From Rhodospirillaceae bacterium (GTDB lineage: Bacteria; Pseudomonadota; Alphaproteobacteria; Rhodospirillales_A; Casp-alpha2): DNA of 5,343 bases. Numbering within the stretch: the first letter of the stretch is position 1; the number at the start of each line of letters is the position of its first letter. Shown here piece by piece: positions 4,931-5,343 of the stretch. The DNA lies in assembly GCA_003488105.1 (NCBI GenBank), contig DNMS01000171.1, positions 1,559 through 6,901 of the forward strand, in the 5' to 3' direction. A model generated the notes under the pieces. It was not told the DNA's origin, made no database searches, and worked only from the letters and a program-made list of their open reading frames with translations. A program made the translations under genes and the position numbers.

Positions 4931-5343
4931 ATGACCACCACGACCACGCCAGGGCAGACCCTGGTGCTTTATCACGCCTGGGCATCCTCCGCGTCGCGCA
5001 AGGTGCGCATGTGCCTCCACGAAAAAGGTCTCGCCTTCGATGCCAAGATCGTCGACCTCAACAAGTTCGAACATCATGCGGACTGGTACAAGAAGCTGAA
5101 CCCGTCGGGCATCGTGCCGGCGCTGATGGTCAACGGTCACCCGCTGGTCGAAAGCAATTTCATCAACGAATTCCTGGACGAGACCTATCCCACCCCGCCG
5201 CTGCGGCCGACGGACCCGATGCTGCTGCACGACATGCGGCTGTGGGGGAAATACATCGACGATACCTGCCTGCCGGCGATCCAGAAGCACAACTGGATGC
5301 ACCATTTCCACCCCATGGCCCGCGAATGGTCGGACGCGGAACT
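4931..5343 (+). CDS. Glutathione S-transferase family protein, LigF beta-etherase-like (3' end cut by the window)
   Basis: The first 137 residues are present and the reading frame is still open at the window edge. After a short Thr-rich leader, LVLYHAWASSASRKVRMCLH (11-30) begins the thioredoxin-like domain, with Ser19, Ser20 and Ser22 in the catalytic-serine region. The cis-proline is Pro63 in NPSGIVPALMV, and the glutathione-binding Glu74-Ser75 is in PLVESNFI. The stretch KFEHHADWYKKLNPSG (45-60), followed by FLDETYP and LRPTDP, resembles from memory the LigF-type beta-etherase branch, which uses glutathione to cleave beta-aryl ethers. Many unrelated-substrate GSTs share this pattern, so the substrate is uncertain. 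ATG 4931 has AAGGA (4913-4917) upstream at a rather long 13-base gap; no closer ribosome site or alternative start fits the alignment better. It is probably co-transcribed with the CBS gene. Confidence 0.83.
   Translation, partial: MTTTTTPGQTLVLYHAWASSASRKVRMCLHEKGLAFDAKIVDLNKFEHHADWYKKLNPSGIVPALMVNGHPLVESNFINEFLDETYPTPPLRPTDPMLLHDMRLWGKYIDDTCLPAIQKHNWMHHFHPMAREWSDAE

Overview
The window reads as chromosomal DNA of a GC-rich alphaproteobacterium. A Rhodospirillales-type host is my inference, from codon bias strongly toward G/C third positions, PAS_5-type and stand-alone CBS proteins, and several glutathione S-transferase (GST) family genes. No RNA gene, insertion sequence, CRISPR array or phage gene is visible. 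Genes are densely packed; the only clearly AT-rich stretch is the roughly 210-bp divergent regulatory region at 1480-1690.

Layout. (1) 54-1479, minus strand: a two-gene operon, an ArsR-family repressor followed by a DUF318/ArsP-type permease. It looks like a metalloid-responsive efflux unit. (2) 1480-1690: a divergent control region. On the arsR side are a 20-bp near-perfect palindrome and promoter elements. On the other side are a perfect 7-5-7 inverted repeat and a strong sigma-54-type -24/-12 promoter pointing at the next gene. (3) 1691-2251, plus strand: a single PAS_5-like protein. (4) 2278-3683, minus strand: a secreted ankyrin-repeat protein followed 35 bp later by a TauD/TfdA-type Fe(II)/2-oxoglutarate dioxygenase. 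This pair converges on the PAS gene with only 26 bp between stop codons. (5) 3732-4355, plus strand: a GST-family protein, divergent from the ankyrin gene across a 48-bp spacer with interleaved repeats. (6) 4459-4896 and 4931-end, plus strand: a two-CBS-domain protein, then a second GST that resembles LigF beta-etherases and runs off the window.

How the genes work together. The arsR/permease pair is the one clear functional unit: the repressor has a C-terminal CC-N6-C cysteine cluster typical of As(III)/Sb(III)-sensing ArsR proteins, and the permease has cysteine pairs suited to a thiolate-binding substrate. The rest looks like small stress or catabolic units (sulfonate-type dioxygenase, glutathione chemistry, nucleotide-sensing CBS protein) without a shared pathway that the sequence proves. 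I found no clear, previously undescribed multi-gene system. The most noteworthy signals are regulatory: the sigma-54-like promoter with its adjacent inverted repeat, and the arsR operator.
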